From NCBI GenBank assembly GCA_026119855.1, contig JAOWBW010000758.1, forward strand, positions 310,001 to 374,000: DNA of 64,000 nt. Reading direction: 5' to 3'. This DNA comes from Campanula takesimana. Taxonomy: Eukaryota > Streptophyta > Magnoliopsida > Asterales > Campanulaceae. Position 1 is the first letter of the stretch. The number at the start of each line of letters is the position of its first letter. The position numbers and the translations under genes were made by a program. The notes below the pieces were generated by a model, which was not told the DNA's origin, did not search any database, and saw only the letters and a list, made by a program, of their open reading frames with translations. This document shows, one piece after another, positions 44,913-56,202 of the stretch.

Positions 44913-45207
44913 TTGTTAGTAAATCAGACCCAAGAGATAGCAGATAATAATGAACGCAAATCAACAACACAGATTTTACGTGGTTCACCAACAACCTATT
45001 GGCTACGTCTACGGGCAAAGGGAAACATATATTATTATGGTGGAGAAACAATTACAAGAAGATGATCACACTAATCTAAGTTTGCATGAACTTTGATCAC
45101 AAAGTTCCTACCTATGCAAAACCCTAGATCTAGAATTATTGATATCTCTCTCTATGGCATTGAATCACGCGCAAAAAAAAAAACTAATTTATGACTAGTA
45201 TTTATAG

Positions 45208-45370
45208 CAAGGTTATAAAAAACGCTAGGCGATCGCTAGGCGCCGCAGGGCCGCCTAGCACCTAGGCGGGGCCGGAAATTCAGAAATAACTATAATATCC
45301 TAGACGGGACCTAGGCGTTTCATGAACTCCTAGCGCCTAGGCGGCCTAGACGGGGTCTTTTAGAACACCG
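45208..45370. mobile_element. hAT-like MITE rich in CCTAGGCG
   Basis: 163 bp with ends CAAGGTTATAAAA and TTTTAGAACACCG, and a perfect 8-bp duplication ATTTATAG. The interior is made of GCCTAGGCG-type palindromes and matches the copy at 59556-59742 over most of its length. Confidence 0.87.
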
Positions 45371-45485
45371 ATTTATAGCGCTAGAGACCTAAACCAGAAG
45401 ATAGAAGGAGTCCTAAATTAAATCCCAAAAGGACTTAATTTACTTTCCGCAAAAGCCAGGAACAAAACCAAACTCAGAACCACAT

Positions 45486-45594
45486 GGTCCGATCGGAACC
45501 AAAACAATACCCGCTCGGACCCCTTGCTTTGACTAACGCCAAATTTTCTGATCCTCCTTTGGTCCGGTCGGGTCATATGCCTAGTCCGGCCGAA
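45486..45594 (-). promoter_or_regulatory. Two GC dyad pairs in Copia-A LTR
   Basis: Dyads with CG-NN-CG cores are centred at 45492.5 (GGTCCGATCGGAAC), 45514.5 (CCCGCTCGGACC), 45567.5 (GGTCCGGTCGGGTC) and 45589.5 (AGTCCGGCCGAATC). Spacings are 22, 53 and 22 bp. The array starts 107 bp from the nearer TATA copy, longer than in the other families. Confidence 0.72.
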
Positions 45595-46085
45595 TCTTCC
45601 TGCTGATGCTTTTCTTCTTTTCTTCTTTCAAAATCATTATTCTCTAACAAAAGGGTTGAGGAGAGACACTTACACACACACTCTCACGAATTCTCTATGT
45701 ACTGTCTCCATAGCTTCGAACTTGTAACACAAAAATAGTAATGTAACCGTTTGGGGAAGGTAGGTGCTCATAATCACCTCCCTAAAAGTTTTGTGCCGGA
45801 GAGACGTTCATCTCAAGGGCTTTCCTCGTTATATGACCGAGTTATTCTCATTATTTTCATAACCCTTTTAATTATATTCCATGGCACCCTCCTTAGCATA
45901 ATCAAAATCTTATTCACGCATTCTCTTTTTCTCTATCTTTGGATTTCATTGTTTTTTTTTTACCAAAACAATACATTAGAATCAGTAAACAGAACTTTTG
46001 GAGAATCACTTCTACTATAATCAATTATCAATAATCACTTTTAAATAATCAGAAGTAATTCCAAACTCACCCTAAGTAAAAGGTA

Positions 46086-46337
46086 CTGCCTCCGTCCCAG
46101 TATAAGGTTCTTAGTTTTTTTGGTGTTTATCTGAAGGAACTTTGAGCAATAATTATTTGTTAATCTAATTATCGTAATGAAGGTCTAAAAGTTGTTATTG
46201 ATAGTATTTATAATGGTGTACCACTAACAAGTTTTAAAATTTTCATTACTTGCTCAAAGTCCCTTCAAATAAACCTCTAAAAAACTAAGAACCTTAAACT
46301 GAGACAAACTAAGAACCTTAAACTGAGACGGATGTAG
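46086..46337. mobile_element. Stowaway-like MITE with duplicated end
   Basis: The left end CTGCCTCCGTCCCAGTATAA pairs with AACTGAGACGGATGTAG at the right. The inner arm ACTAAGAACCTTAAACTGAG is present twice at the right side (46280-46330), a local duplication of the TIR. Confidence 0.75.
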
Positions 46338-46690
46338 TGGTATATACATTCACCACCAGAATCACCTTGAAAATCCACCTTTTTTGCATTAACATGAATC
46401 AAAACCAGAAGTTTATCCACTTTACAATGGTTCGTTTTTCAAGAATGACTGGTTCGGTTCAGTCTCAAAATTTGGTAAACCATATGGTTCGGTTTGGTTT
46501 GTGGTCTGACCCTTCTAGGCCAAACCAGACTGAACCACCAGACCGCATATATTAACCATATATGTGTATGTTAAATCATATCTATCGTTAAATTACTACA
46601 AAACCTACATTGCTTTAGACTATTTCCAACCCTCGTTTTGCATCTTATTCAATATCTATATCATGGTTAGTTATATTCATTGAGGCACAT

Positions 46691-47151
46691 AGGCCTTGTT
46701 TGTTTTTTTTCATTCAGATCTTAATGGAGTATGAATGCCTAGCGAATCAAACCTTAGCCAAATTCAGAGTGTTTGGTTTTTTTCAGCTTTCAGATCTAGT
46801 TGCCTCTTATTAGCCACTTAATGGTTCAGATTCAAAATGAAGGCTTAATGGTTCAGACATGTGCATTTGTAAAGATGTGGCTTTTTGGAAATATTTAGGT
46901 CTTTGTTTTTAGAGAGATTTCTTTTCCAATTAAATATAATACATTTTCCTTTAAAAATAAATAAATAAATTCAATACTTTTCAAGGTTACAATGGAAATG
47001 TAAAAATATTTGCACATATTAAGTCATTTCATTTAGTGATGCTACCAAACAATTTTGAAAAATTAAAATTCAGTCTTCAGACGCTGCCTCTTATTAGTTC
47101 AGACGTGAAATCAGATTTCAGTACTTAACACTTAAAAAAAACAAACGCCAC
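46691..47151. mobile_element. Probable MITE with GTTTGTTTTTTTT ends
   Basis: The left end GGCCTTGTTTGTTTTTTTTC pairs with the right end AAAAAAAACAAACGCCAC. CATA occurs on both outer sides. Internal repeats of CTCTTATTAG and TCAGACGT-type text occur near both ends. The class is uncertain. Confidence 0.5.
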
Positions 47152-47592
47152 CATAGTTAATAAAGATTTTTTTATAGCCGACTTTGTGTAGTGTGTTCTC
47201 TTCCTTTGGTTTCTCAGTTCCTTTACTATTCTTGTTCCTCTGAAATTTCCCTGAAAATGTATCTTCCACATCCCTCTCTCTTTTGCTGGTAACCCTCGCT
47301 CTTCTTCTATGATCACTATTTTTTCTAATCAAATATAATAATGAGTTGCAGTTTAGCAATTGTTTGAATCGTGGTATGAACAATAGTCTGAATGATGGTT
47401 TGATCATGGTATGAACCACGGTCTAAACCATATTACTAAACTTTTGTAGTTCGTTTTGGTTTGAGAATTTCTCAAACCGATGACTAGTGGTTCAATCACT
47501 AAATTTACCCGGACCGAACACAAAACCGAACTATTTAGAGTAATATTCTTAAAAGATCTAAATGGGAAAAGCCCATAGTAAGCTAATTAACA

Positions 47593-47731
47593 AGCCCACA
47601 GGCCACAACTAACTGACCCTCATTCAGGAATCAGGCCCATAAACTGAAAGCTCAATTGATCCTACAGTCTCCAATCCGTTATCCCTAAACCCCAAACTAC
47701 CTCCTCCGCTCAGCCCTCACCGAAACCCTAA
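47593..47731 (+). promoter_or_regulatory. Site II-like and telo-box motifs upstream of eIF3l
   Basis: GCCCAC near 47594 and GGCCCAT at 47634-47640 resemble plant site II elements. AAACCCTAA at 47723-47731 is a telo-box, 17 bp before the start codon. This pair is typical of plant promoters for ribosomal and translation genes; its role here is inferred. Confidence 0.6.
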
Positions 47732-47748
47732 CTCCACCGCAACCAACA

Positions 47749-50700
47749 ATGGCGGCTCCGTACGACTACGAAGACGGTTACCCGTCGCAGCAACCGGATG
47801 GCGCTGCGTACGATCCGAACTTCGTCCCGGACTCCGTCAAATCGTTCGTCGTCCACCTTTACCGTCACATCCGCGAGAAGAATGTCTACGAGATCCACCA
47901 GATGTACGAAACCTCGTTCCAAACCCTAAGTGACCGCATGTTTAAAGACACTCCATGGCCTTCCGTCGAAGCTGTTGCTCAGTACGTTGACAATGACCAT
48001 GTCTTCTGCCTGCTGTACCGTGAGATGTGGTACCGTCATTTGTACGCTAGGTTGCAGCCGACGCTCAAGCAACGGATCGATTCCTGGGATAATTACTGCA
48101 GTCTCTTTCAGGTATGCATCTTCTGTTCAATTGTATCTTTACTATTTTTGATGATATAACCCGGTGGTTTATGTGAAAGCTCTTATAATGAATGAAATGG
48201 TTATACCTACATTGAATTTGAGCTTTTGAGGCTTTATTAGTGTGTTTTGATTTTAATACTCGCACCCGTTCGGAATTGGTTTCACTCCTTGGGAATTTTC
48301 TTGAACATGAATTGTTGCTGGTGTAAACATTATAGCATTTCGAGTTAAACATGAGGATATAGTAATTGAGAAAATGTTTAGTTGGATTATATGATGTTCC
48401 AAAGACAAAATCTTTATGGTGAGAGGCACTTAACTAGCACTCTTGGGTGACTTGATAACAATTTTCACGAGAAAACGAAGTTGTATCCAAGTTTTGTATT
48501 TATTTTGGTATGAGGGTGAAGTTAGAAAATCGTTGCAGTTGCAATCATGTTAATTTTGAAAACAAGCCTTTATGAACTTCGCCAAAGGGGAAGTGTGTTT
48601 TGACGAGAATGGAGGGAGAACAATTACATACCTACACAAAACGATAATCCGTTGGCCCTTGTAGAGCATTTCCAAAGGTAATGAGTCTTCATGCTATGAG
48701 CAAAGGACCACTAGGAGGATTATAATTATATAAACCAGGTATAAGAAAGAGCAGTTGTTTGCTCAAGATATCTTCTGCAAGGAGCTTGGGAAACAAAATT
48801 GTTATATATTTAAATGGTAGTATGCACTCTTTCAAGGGTGGCTGCTACTTGGCTCACCTCCTGGCTATTTATGCTCATCCACCTCTATCTTCTCGTTTAT
48901 CTATGCGTGATCAAACCAGATTTATCTAGATCTAGGTCTATACTGGCTAACTTTGTCTCTTTTTGGCTGAGTCGTATGTATTTCATCCGAATGCATGTAT
49001 ATTTTGAATTTTACAGTGTGAAACTCAGAATGTTGATTTTCTATGATTGAGACAGTACGCAAGTCTGAATATACAATAAGAGCGAGAGTCTATCTTTATA
49101 CGTCTATATGTTACCCCTTGTGTACTTTTGAAGTCAGGTAAAGGTTCGACCATTTTATGTTTTTCTCTTTTTCCCATCCTAGTTCGTTATCATATGTGTC
49201 TTTTTCTTGGAAACACATTTTTGTATGTCGACTATGATATGAAAATGGTCTAGTTTGATAAGTACTGAATATGATTATTTTTCTTGTATAGTGTTGAGGC
49301 ACTATGAACACCCTCCCTGCCTTCTTGGAGTTCCTTCTATTTTTGTGCATCACCTATTGTGAGTCTATTTATATAGTAGTGAAGCTGACAACTTCGTTAA
49401 GCCCACTGTATTCATCTAAAAGATGGTTGGAGAATAATGCAAGTTATGTTACTCCATTTCCAGTGGAAATATATTAATTCAAACTACATGGGAAAACAAA
49501 GGTTAGTTTGATTTGCTAACAAAATAATGCTAAAAGAGAAATGTTAGTCTTAATTGGACATCCTAAAAAAGGAATGCACACCTCTTCTCTTGGAACAGAT
49601 GTATTATTATGATCTCCTTGAGCCGCGGTGTATATTCTGCAAGTTATTTGATCATTAGAAACCTGTAATCTTTTACTGGATGCATTTTATATATGTATTT
49701 CATGTATGAGGTGATTTCTAAGAGGTCGTCGCGAGGTCACGTGGCGCAATGTTAGTTGTCAATTACAAAGTTTTATGTCCTGGTGAATTGTGGTTCCAGA
49801 TTTTGTTAGGATAAAGAGCTTTTCCAGATATATGGTGTATGGGGTGCTTATCATAGCTTCCTATAGCTGTCTGGTTTGAATTGTGTAATTTTGTTCTAAA
49901 AAGATTTGGCTGTTTACAATCTTAATTCAAATAATTTTTTCTGGCACTCATGTTTGCTGTGGCATTGAGATTAGATTTTGGTTGTTTACAGGTGGTGTTG
50001 CATGGGGTGGTGAATATGCAGTTGCCAAACCAGTGGTTGTGGGACATGGTTGATGAATTTGTTTATCAGTTTCAGTCATTCTGTCAGTACCGCGCTAAGA
50101 TGAAAACCAAAACAGAGCAGGAGCTTGCTCTATTGAAGCAGTATGATCAGGTAATGGATGAAAGGTTTTCTACAGCCAAAAAACTTATGCGAATATGACT
50201 AGTTGTTAATTGTATTTACGATCATCAACCATGTATTTTTTTCCTTGCGTTGATATGTAATTTGTATGCAAGGTTTTTATCGATTGCCAAAACTTTTTAT
50301 AGAAATGACAAGTTTTTTATTTTCTGCACTTATTATGTAACATCATGTTTTTCTTGCTTTGAATTGTGGTTGGATTAGGGACATATGTTTTTATACTAAA
50401 AATCTAGGGCTTGAAAAATTGATTGAAGTTACTGATATGAGTTTATGTTGTATATGGATAGTTTTGTCACTTGTGGTTATTTTCTTTCTCTGTGGTGGTG
50501 AAGAAATATTACATTTGAGAACATGTGTTTTATATCACTGTTTATTCGCAACAATTTGGCATTGGATTTGCTTGCAGATCTCATTCACACATGATTTTTT
50601 TTTTTGATGTTCATTGTCTTGCAAAACAAAGCATTTTTGAAGTTCAATGAACTTCCATACATACATAGATATATACATATATATTCATGTGTACACACAC

Positions 50701-53700
50701 ATGCAAGCCCACACACACACACACACAAGTACTGTTAATGCTTAAGATTTGTCAAGTTGAATATCAGGAAATTACACGTGATTGGCTTGACCAGTTAGCC
50801 CTTTTCAGAGCAGTAATTGCCAATTGTTTATGTTTGTGCATTCGTCCTAGGAGGGGCTTGTTTCGTAGGTGCCAAGGAGCAAGTTCCCGCTCTAGTAGGT
50901 AGATAATGAATTCTATATATAGGAAGTTGAAAATGAATTGGTACTATGCATATGTATATCGATGGTAGGGTGGATTGGCCCAGGGATGGTGGTTGCTGAT
51001 GGATTGTTTGCAGGTACTAGGTCAGTATTCTTTATTTAATGTGGTTTGCACATGGTACTAGCTACCTGACTTACCTTGACCTCATTTGTCTTTGCTGTGT
51101 TAGCATTGAGAGGTTTTAGACTAGAATATCTCACCATTATGTCCAACATATAATATTAGAAGGATATCGTGATTTTTCTCCATTTAGGGTCACTCCAAAG
51201 CAATATTTCAGACTAGAGATAAATCCCTTTTTCCCATCATTTCTTTTCAGGCTTGGAATGTTTATGGTGTGCTCAATTTCCTGCAAGCATTGGTGGAGAA
51301 ATCTACAATCATTCAGATCTTGGAGCAGGAGAAAGAAGGCCTTGTACAGTTTACCGCTACTGATGGATATGATTATAACGGTGGAAGTAATGTGTTGAAG
51401 GTCTTGGGTTATTTCAGTATGGTTGGCTTGCTAAGAGTGCATTGTTTATTGGGCGATTATCAAACCGGCCTGAAGTGCTTACTTCCTATTGACATAAGTC
51501 AGCAAGGGGTCTACACCAGTGTTATAGGCAGTCATATCGCCACAATATATCATTACGGATTTGCCAATCTCATGTTGCGGAGGTATTTTATTTTATCAGC
51601 TGCATATCTAAATTGTTTACTGTTGGTGGAAAGATGTTTTTCTTAACTTAAAAGTGCAAAAGCACATGCCACATTTTCTTACTTTAGTCTTTATTACATG
51701 GTATTTCGTTTTCTATGTGCATGTTTTTGTAATCCATATTCCCTGCACTTCCACAACTTCTTATATGTGTTTCTCATGACATTCGCCTGCCTCATAAATG
51801 ATTGCTGTGATAATTCATGTCAATGCATAAATCTCTCGTGTATTACTCCAAATCACATGTTTACCGTTGCCATTTAGTTTCACTTTATTATATACTCCCT
51901 CCGTCCCAAAATGATCTTCCACTATTCAAACTTTTTAAGGATATGAACATTTGCTTCACTAGCCATGTTTTGGTTGTGCATTTTTAAAGCCTAGATTGTA
52001 GAAATGAGAAGAACTTTTTGGGACAATGAAACATGGCAAATGAGAAGATCATTTTGGGACAGAGGGAGTAGTAAGCTAGCTTATGTTTAATTCTCTTGCA
52101 GGTACGTGGAAGCCATACGTGAATTCAACAAAATTCTTTTGTATATTTACAAGACCAAACAGTATCACCAGAAATCGTCACAGTACGAGCAGATTCTAAA
52201 GAAGAATGAGCAGATGTATGCTTTGCTTGCTATATCACTTTCTCTTTGCCCACAAGTGAAGCTTGTTGAGGAAACTGTGAATTCTCAACTAAGGGAGAAG
52301 TACGGTGACAAAATGTCAAAAATGCAGAGATATGATGACGAAGCATTTGGTCTCTATGATGAGCTCTTTTCATACGCATGTCCAAAGTTTATTACTCCCT
52401 CTGCCCCAAGCTATGAGGAGCCTCTTGTAAATTACAATCAGGTGTGGATTCCTTCTTTCGTAATGCATGTTTTTATCGTGGACATCCTTATACCATCCTC
52501 TCTGCAGTCACCCAAACTCACTTTTCTTTATTTCAATTGTATTTTACAATATTTTCATTTTTTGTAGTTGATGGGTCACTAGAGTAAGGAACACTATCCT
52601 TTTCCTGACTGAAAGATATTTTTAGTAGCACATTCTTTACTAATAATAATTAATTAATTCAAACGATTACTTCCAATTAAAATATTAATCTATTTTCATT
52701 TGCTTAGAGTGTCAAAGTTTCCTTTATTTACCCGTTCAGCTATGTGAAGTCAGCTCTTTTTCCATTCCAACGCCTTCACCTTTTTTTTTTTTTTTTTAAA
52801 TTCCGTGCCTGTTCTGACTATTGACCTTGAAATTTTAGCTAATAGAACTAAGTTTTGGGCCATTCAGATGCCTCATTCAGCCCAAACAAACAAGCCCTAA
52901 ATCTGGATGTTGCGAAATCCTCCCGCCTTGTTTGTTTTGCAGGCGTAATCATTAACTGCAGTAGGTTCTACTAGTATATCTTTATATTGCCTTTTTGCTA
53001 TATTAAACCAGTTATCTCTCTCTCTCTCTCTCTCTCTGGACTATACATTGCTGCTTTCTTGTTGCAGGATGCCTACAGACTTCAGTTAAAGCTCTTCCTT
53101 TATGAAGTGAAGCAGCAGCAATTGCTGTCTGGTGTTCGGACCTTCTTGAAAGTTTATTCAACTATTTCCCTGGGGAAGCTCGCAACCTACATGGAAGTTG
53201 ACGAACCCACTTTAAGGTTAGGCACGAGAAAACTTTGTACTGGCTTACAAGTTTCTTATCTTTTGGTTTATTGCATTGTCTGAGCTGTTTTGTTGTATTG
53301 AGTTTAACAGGACAATCTTAATGACTTACAAGCACAAAACACATTCTGTTGGTGCTGATGGAAAAATCATCTCAAATGCAGATATTGAGTTCTACATTAA
53401 TGATGTATGTATTTACTTTTTGTGCTTAATTTAACTTTTCTGTTTATATGCCATCTTACGGTTTTTTTTTTTTTTTTTTTTAATGAACTTGCTCTGAGAC
53501 AAGATGTTATTGCAGTTTTTATATATATTGATGAAATCCCTGATCTAACTTTGACATTTCCCCCGACATTTTTCAACATGATGAAAAATTTCTGGCTTTT
53601 AACCCATCTTTTTGGTCCAAGGAGTTGTTATCCCTGGCTGATAGTTGCTGAAGCCATTCCAAGTGTCTTGGATATCATGTCTTATCATGTTTCTTACTGA

Positions 53701-54640
53701 GTGAACTCGTCACTGATGCTTTTTCCCAATTACAGCTCATTGGATTTTTATTTTTTGCTCTTTATCAAATTATGGTTCGTTTGTCCATATGCTGCATTCA
53801 ATGCCTGTACCAGCATCACTCTGTGCACGCCTTCAAGCATCCAGGCACATGCCTAGGGATCCACTATTTGCGCTGCATGTAGATACATGTTATATACTCC
53901 CTCCGGACTCAATTATAAGCAACAAAAGTGGGTTTTTTTTGGACATAAATATAAGCAACTGGGATTTCAAGACTATTTAATACTCTCTTACCAAAACTGC
54001 CCCTATTTAATTATTCATTTTCAAATACAAGTGCACATTTAATATGAGGATATATTAGTAATTTTAACATGTTTTTATTATAAAATCAAGACAATTAACT
54101 AACTTAACTACTTTCTTAATAGGTGTGATTTTAGTTATTTTTGCTTATATTTGGGACCGGAGGGAGTACAATCATACTCCTTTTACTTATTTTGGGCCAC
54201 GAGTTGCAATTTATTTACCAATATGCATGTAGATTCATATTCATCACAGAAATAAGTCGGTTGTTTGCTGGATTGACGTTCCAACCATTTAGTTTTCTTA
54301 GCATTCTCTTCCTAGGTTATACTGAAACTTGTACATTTTCTGTATCCATCTGAATCTGGGGTACACTTTGAATGTTACTTCAGGATATGATTGAAGTTGT
54401 CGAATCAAAAACACCAAAGCGATACGGTGATTATTTCTTGCGTCAAATTGTTAAGGTATGCTTCTTACACCAATTATTTGAAGTTAGATTTAATGTTCCT
54501 TACTTTCATCCTTGCTTCCTTTCTCAAAATGAAGGCAGAAAGGAAAGGGTGTGTTGAATGTTAATAATAAGGGTGATGTTATTTCTGTGCAGCTGGAAGG
54601 ACTGATCACTGATATGGACAGGATAAAACTTGAAGCATAA
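47749..54640 (+). CDS. EIF3L: Eukaryotic translation initiation factor 3 subunit L, eight coding exons, complete
   Basis: Exons: 47749-48111, 49992-50150, 51251-51582, 52102-52441, 53068-53216, 53311-53404, 54384-54455 and 54593-54640. All introns are GT-AG and the phases join, giving 518 residues, the usual length for plant eIF3l. The protein starts MAAPYDYEDGYPSQQPDGAA. It contains YEIHQMYETSFQTLSDRMFK, LPNQWLWDMVDEFVYQFQSF, AWNVYGVLNFLQALVEKS, and HYGFANLMLRRYVEAIREFN. The PCI-type C-terminal part includes FLKVYSTISLGKLATYMEVD, and the end is DMDRIKLEA. eIF3l is a PCI-family subunit of the cytosolic eIF3 complex, which helps recruit the 43S ribosomal complex to mRNA. A telo-box and site II motif lie just upstream. 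Introns 3 and 6 carry Stowaway MITEs; intron 1 (1.9 kb) is long. No coding lesion was found. Confidence 0.95.
51895..52068. mobile_element. Stowaway-like MITE in eIF3l intron 3
   Basis: 174 bp, TA on both sides. Ends are CTCCCTCCGTCCCAAAATGA and TCATTTTGGGACAGAGGGAG. Same family as 8251-8431. It lies 33 bp before the exon 4 acceptor without apparent damage to it. Confidence 0.9.
53897..54166. mobile_element. Stowaway-like MITE in eIF3l intron 6
   Basis: 270 bp, TA flanks. Ends are CTCCCTCCGGACTCAATTAT and TATTTGGGACCGGAGGGAG. The truncated end at 8197-8240 belongs to the same family. Confidence 0.85.
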
Positions 54641-56202
54641 AGCCGGAATGTTTTTCCTTTGCATTTTTATTGCACCTTATGATGCAAGAATATGCAGAAA
54701 TCTAAACCAGTACTAGATACTTTTTAGTTTTCCTGTTTCGTCCATTTTTTTTTTTGCTTTTTGGAAGTGAAATGACATTTTTTTGGCTAAAAAATTGTTG
54801 CTTTGGCATGTTGGAAACACTTTTTTATGATAGACGTGTCGCTAGAAGGGTTTATCTGCTCCTGTAAGTTGTTATCGTTTTGATGTTTATTGAAGCACTC
54901 TGTTTCATTACCATGGCTAACCTTAAAAGCTCTATGATTTCGAAGGGGTTGGAGACTCTTGTCGTGATCTTCTGTATCACTTTGTGTACAACATCTTGTA
55001 CCGATTTTGATGACCGATCATGATGCCAGCTTTAAAAAGTGTGAGCCGTTTGATTATGAATGGTATTGGGTGTGTATACAAAATGGTCAAGACGATGTCA
55101 ACTCATGCTGGTCGTGGAGTTATCAGAATCAGGAATGCTCCTCACCAGTGTGGTGTGGTATTTTGTTGCTTATCAAATATCAGTTGTTACTTCAATTGCA
55201 GTTCACTTGTCAACCAATTTAAGGAGCAAAAAATAAAATAAAAAATAAAAAATTGGGGTCTGCTAACATAACATGAATAATGTAATTGTGATTTTTTTTT
55301 TTTATTTTTCATTAATTTGATTATTGTAAAATTGTTTTTAAACTATTTTATATAGAATCTTGACTGAATATACCAAAAAGTTAAAGGATGCACATGAAAA
55401 GATAGTAAAGAATGACAGATGCATGGTTTATTGTCTACGACCGTGAACACAAAAATCAAGGCCCATTTCTATGAGAACTAAATTGTTGAGCTTGTTGCAT
55501 ACAGTAGTAGTTTATTTTTCATTTCCAGAAAGGTCTCATACACTATCACAGAGGAACCACGCAAGTTCAGTGGTTCTAAGCCTCCGTCAAACATTGTAAA
55601 GAGTACATTAATTAGCTGCTAGCATGATTTGTACTCTCTGTCCCGCTTTAAGGTTCTTACTTTCCTTTTTAGTCTGTCCCAATTTAAGGTTCTTACTTTG
55701 TTTTATTACCTAAAATGGAAAGTGGGACCTACTTGTCATTCTCACACCAAAAACTCCCCACCCACTTTACTTTTCATAATCACAACATTTACTTTTTCTT
55801 TCTTAATCTCCGTACAAAGTCAAATTAAGAACTTTAAATTGGGACGGAGGGAGTATAAAAGAACTATTTCATCTGTACCATAGATTATTATTAACATATT
55901 GACTTACAAAGCCTATCATTAGAGCATCTAAAGGTTGTCAGAATAGGAACTAGCCAACGAAGATCCAAAACGAAAAAGCTACTCAGTCATGTAAATGTCA
56001 GCAAACCCACAAGCATTATACACAGTGAAAATATAATAATATCAGTTGCAAAAGAAACATAAACATTCATTCAAACAACAGAAGAGAGGAACCACATAAA
56101 ACAGCAAAAAGTTTCTACTTGCAAATTTCTAGATGATAATACACCAATGAGCCCATTGGCTTCTAGTACCTAAGCAAAAGTCACACAACATCAGCACACA
56201 CT
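54641..56202. other. Intergenic region between eIF3l and alpha-tubulin 3' ends
   Basis: It should contain the 3' UTRs of both converging genes. A Stowaway MITE lies at 55634-55853. No other gene is recognised; open frames near 55007-55241 have no familiar content. Confidence 0.5.
55634..55853. mobile_element. Stowaway-like MITE
   Basis: 220 bp with TA on both sides. Left CTCTCTGTCCCGCTTTAAGG, right CTTTAAATTGGGACGGAGGG then AG. The left arm is partly duplicated (AAGGTTCTTACTTT twice). Confidence 0.83.

Larger units (their letters stand above)
17824..45649 (-). mobile_element. Copia-A: outermost element of a 27.8 kb nest
   Basis: LTR pieces at both ends share TGTTAGTAAATCAGACCC, and the outer flanks carry a perfect 5-bp duplication AAAGG (17819-17823, 45650-45654). 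That identifies one original insertion, now split by Copia-B. What remains is the last 205 bp of the 3' LTR (17824-18028), a protease fragment (43827-44303), a leader, and a complete 5' LTR (44913-45649). Integrase, RT and RNase H, plus most of the 3' LTR, are missing. Confidence 0.8.
44913..45649 (-). repeat. Copia-A 5' LTR, TATA box hit by a hAT MITE
   Basis: 737 bp including a 163-bp MITE plus its 8-bp duplication. The minus strand starts TGTTAGAGAATAATG and ends CTGATTTACTAACA. The TATA box (minus CTATAAAT) is the MITE target site, now present on both sides (45200-45207 and 45371-45378). The dyad array lies at 45486-45594. Confidence 0.8.
45655..47592. other. Intergenic MITE-rich stretch
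   Basis: No gene seen. It contains the Stowaway MITE at 46086-46337 and a likely second MITE at 46691-47151. Flanking blocks rich in GGTTCGGTT (46430-46520) and AACCGAAC (47440-47530) may be the two ends of an older element. Confidence 0.45.

Noticed and set aside
46430..47530. Large element bounded by GGTTCGGTT and AACCGAAC blocks
   Set aside because: The blocks are simple-sequence-like, exact ends and a duplication could not be found, so it is mentioned only as a possibility.
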